Shown: positions 5,041-6,652 of the stretch, piece after piece
Layout of the letters: each line of letters opens with the position of its first letter
Position numbering within the stretch: the stretch's first letter is position 1
Origin: Comamonadaceae bacterium
Lineage (GTDB): Bacteria; Pseudomonadota; Gammaproteobacteria; Burkholderiales; Burkholderiaceae_C
NCBI GenBank assembly: GCA_947455585.1
Contig: CANGOY010000104.1
Coordinates: 1-6,652, forward strand
DNA length: 6,652 nucleotides
Reading direction: 5' to 3'
Position numbers and translations under genes: made by a program
The notes under the pieces: generated by a model
The model's input: only the letters and a program-made list of their open reading frames with translations
Told to the model about the DNA's origin: nothing
Database searches by the model: none

Positions 5041-6652
5041 TTAGTCGAGCATCGACAAATCGCGCACGGCGCCTTTGTCAGCCGAAGTGGCCAACAAGGC
5101 ATACGCCTTGAGCGCAGCAGAAATTTTGCGAGGACGCGGCAACACAGGCTTCCAACCGAGCTTGTCTTGCTCCACACGGCGCTTGGCCAGCTCTTCGTCG
5201 CTCACCAACACGTTGATGCTGCGGTTAGGAATGTCAATGCGAATGCGGTCGCCGTTCTTCACCAAGCCAATCGTGCCGCCCGCTGCCGCTTCTGGAGAGC
5301 AGTGGCCAATCGACAAGCCCGATGTACCGCCAGAGAAACGGCCATCGGTGAGCAACGCACACGCCTTGCCCAAGCCTTTGGACTTGATGTAGCTGGTGGG
5401 GTACAGCATTTCTTGCATACCGGGGCCGCCCTTGGGGCCTTCGTATCGCACTACCACGATGTCGCCGGCTTTCACTTGGTCATTCAAGATGTGCTCAACC
5501 GCTTCGTCTTGCGATTCCACCACATGGGCTGGGCCTTCAAACACCAACAGGCTGTCGTCCACGCCTGCGGTTTTGACCACACAACCGTCCAAAGCGATGT
5601 TGCCCGTCAACACAGCCAAACCACCTTGTTGGCTGAAGGCGTTGTCTACCGAGCGAATGCAACCTTCGGCACGGTCCGTATCTAGGCTAGGCCAACGCGT
5701 GTTTTGGCTGAACGCCACTTGCGTAGGAATACCGGCAGGCCCTGCCATGTAAAACTTTTTCACAGCGTCGCTGGGGTTACGAGCAATGTCCCATTGGTCC
5801 AAAACTTCTTTCATGGTTTTGCCCAGCACGGTGCCCACGTCGGTGTGCAGCTTGCCAGCGCGGTCGAGTTCACCCAAGATGCCCATGATGCCGCCTGCGC
5901 GGTGCACGTCTTCGATGTGGTACTTGTTGGTGTTGGGTGCAACCTTGCACAGCTGAGGCACGATTTTGGACATGCGGTCGATGTCGGCCATGGTGAATTC
6001 AATCTCCGCTTCTTGGGCAATCGCCAAGATGTGCAGGATGGTGTTGGTAGAGCCGCCCATGGCGATGTCCAGCGCAATGGCGTTTTCAAACGCTTTAAAT
6101 CCCATCGAGCGTGGCAACACGGATGCATCGCCTTGCTCGTAATAGCGCTTGCACAAATCCACAATCGTGCGGCCGGCTTGCTTGAACAGCTGCTCGCGGT
6201 CAGCATGCGTGGCCACCACTGTGCCGTTACCTGGCAAGGCCAAGCCCAAAGCCTCTGCCAAACAGTTCATCGAGTTGGCGGTGAACATGCCCGAGCATGA
6301 ACCGCAGGTGGGGCAAGCCGAGCGCTCGACTTCAGCCAAATCAGCATCGCTTACTTTGTCATCAGCGGCCATCACCATGGCGTCAATCAAGTCGAGCTTT
6401 TTGAATTCCATGACTTGCGTTTGTGGATTGGCCAAGCGCACCTTGCCCGCTTCCATGGGGCCGCCCGACACAAAGATGACGGGAATGTTCAGGCGCATCG
6501 CGGCCATCAACATGCCGGGGGTTATCTTGTCGCAGTTGGAAATGCACACAATGGCGTCCGCACAATGAGCGTTGACCATGTACTCGACCGAGTCCGCAAT
6601 GATGTCGCGACTGGGCAGCGAATACAGCATGCCGTCGTGGCCCATGGCGATG
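5041..6652 (-). CDS. ilvD: Dihydroxy-acid dehydratase, 5' end missing (cut by right window edge)
   Basis: This Fe-S dehydratase converts 2,3-dihydroxy-isovalerate and 2,3-dihydroxy-3-methylvalerate to 2-keto acids in valine, isoleucine, leucine and pantothenate synthesis. The frame is open to the right edge; the first full codons read I-A-M-G-H-D-G, which in E. coli IlvD is preceded by about 82 residues, so roughly that many are missing. Counting from the Met at 6645: the cluster-ligand motifs NCDK (37-40) and CPTCGSC (111-117), PGNG and THADR in the following block, then AMGGSTNT, KVAP and EDVHRAGG. Next are VKTAGVDDS, GPKGGPGMQEM and GRFSGGTSG (435-443), with the serine-containing active-site loop. 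The ending DKGAVRDLSMLD is typical. The internal Met at 6645 is not the real start. With its missing part the protein would be about 620 residues, close to the E. coli-type enzyme. lgt follows after 18 nt, so the two are probably co-transcribed. Confidence 0.97.
   Translation of the reverse strand, partial: IAMGHDGMLYSLPSRDIIADSVEYMVNAHCADAIVCISNCDKITPGMLMAAMRLNIPVIFVSGGPMEAGKVRLANPQTQVMEFKKLDLIDAMVMAADDKVSDADLAEVERSACPTCGSCSGMFTANSMNCLAEALGLALPGNGTVVATHADREQLFKQAGRTIVDLCKRYYEQGDASVLPRSMGFKAFENAIALDIAMGGSTNTILHILAIAQEAEIEFTMADIDRMSKIVPQLCKVAPNTNKYHIEDVHRAGGIMGILGELDRAGKLHTDVGTVLGKTMKEVLDQWDIARNPSDAVKKFYMAGPAGIPTQVAFSQNTRWPSLDTDRAEGCIRSVDNAFSQQGGLAVLTGNIALDGCVVKTAGVDDSLLVFEGPAHVVESQDEAVEHILNDQVKAGDIVVVRYEGPKGGPGMQEMLYPTSYIKSKGLGKACALLTDGRFSGGTSGLSIGHCSPEAAAGGTIGLVKNGDRIRIDIPNRSINVLVSDEELAKRRVEQDKLGWKPVLPRPRKISAALKAYALLATSADKGAVRDLSMLD

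Noticed and set aside
4876..6300. Plus-strand open frames (269 and 198 codons) opposite lgt and ilvD
   Set aside because: They lie antisense to strongly conserved enzymes, show shadow-like composition and have no convincing ribosome sites or domains.
5041..6652. 6-phosphogluconate dehydratase (Edd) as an alternative for the right-hand gene
   Set aside because: The protein follows E. coli-type IlvD closely through all motifs and the C-terminus, including CPTCGSC, AMGGSTNT and the DKGAVRD ending, so Edd is not needed to explain it.
1..6652. Mobile elements, CRISPR, phage genes, tRNA/rRNA, riboswitch or defence system
   Set aside because: No direct-repeat arrays, transposase or integrase motifs, or structured RNA signatures seen; the genes are tightly packed with no sign of insertion.

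Overview
The window looks like chromosomal DNA of a betaproteobacterium, most likely Burkholderiales/Comamonadaceae (Limnohabitans, Rhodoferax, Curvibacter or Polaromonas-like). This rests on the family resemblance of all the proteins, the moderate-to-high GC codon use and the ilvD-lgt adjacency. The genus is an inference. Coding density is very high: no stretch over 160 bases lacks a gene, and I see no tRNA, rRNA, insertion sequence or CRISPR array.

Layout, left to right. Positions 1-445 (minus) hold the N-terminal third of a malonyl-CoA decarboxylase, cut by the left edge. Positions 473-3401 (minus) hold a complete TRAP transporter in the transcription order solute-binding protein (DctP type), small permease (DctQ type), large permease (DctM type). 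The three genes overlap by 4 nt at each junction, and the decarboxylase follows 27 nt after the last. A 155-nt divergent promoter region (3402-3556) separates this operon from a plus-strand FCD-type GntR regulator (3557-4213). The regulator's stop codon overlaps that of lgt (4210-5022, minus), which lies 18 nt downstream of ilvD (5041 to the right edge, minus, 5' end missing).

The left two thirds read as a malonate uptake and catabolism module. The periplasmic protein would capture the acid and the QM permease would import it on an ion gradient. A malonyl-CoA synthetase, expected beyond the left edge, would activate it, and the decarboxylase would yield acetyl-CoA. The GntR protein probably senses malonate or a derivative and acts on the divergent promoter region, which carries a 21-bp-spaced direct repeat and an inverted repeat. 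This matches the general plan of rhizobial mat loci (matR, matPQM, matA, matB). The transported substrate here is inferred from context only.

The right third is housekeeping. IlvD makes the 2-keto acid precursors of valine, isoleucine and pantothenate. Lgt adds the diacylglyceryl group to prolipoproteins. I found no clearly undescribed system. The points of most interest are the malonate assignment of the transporter, the operator-like repeats, and a hairpin overlapping the decarboxylase ribosome binding site.
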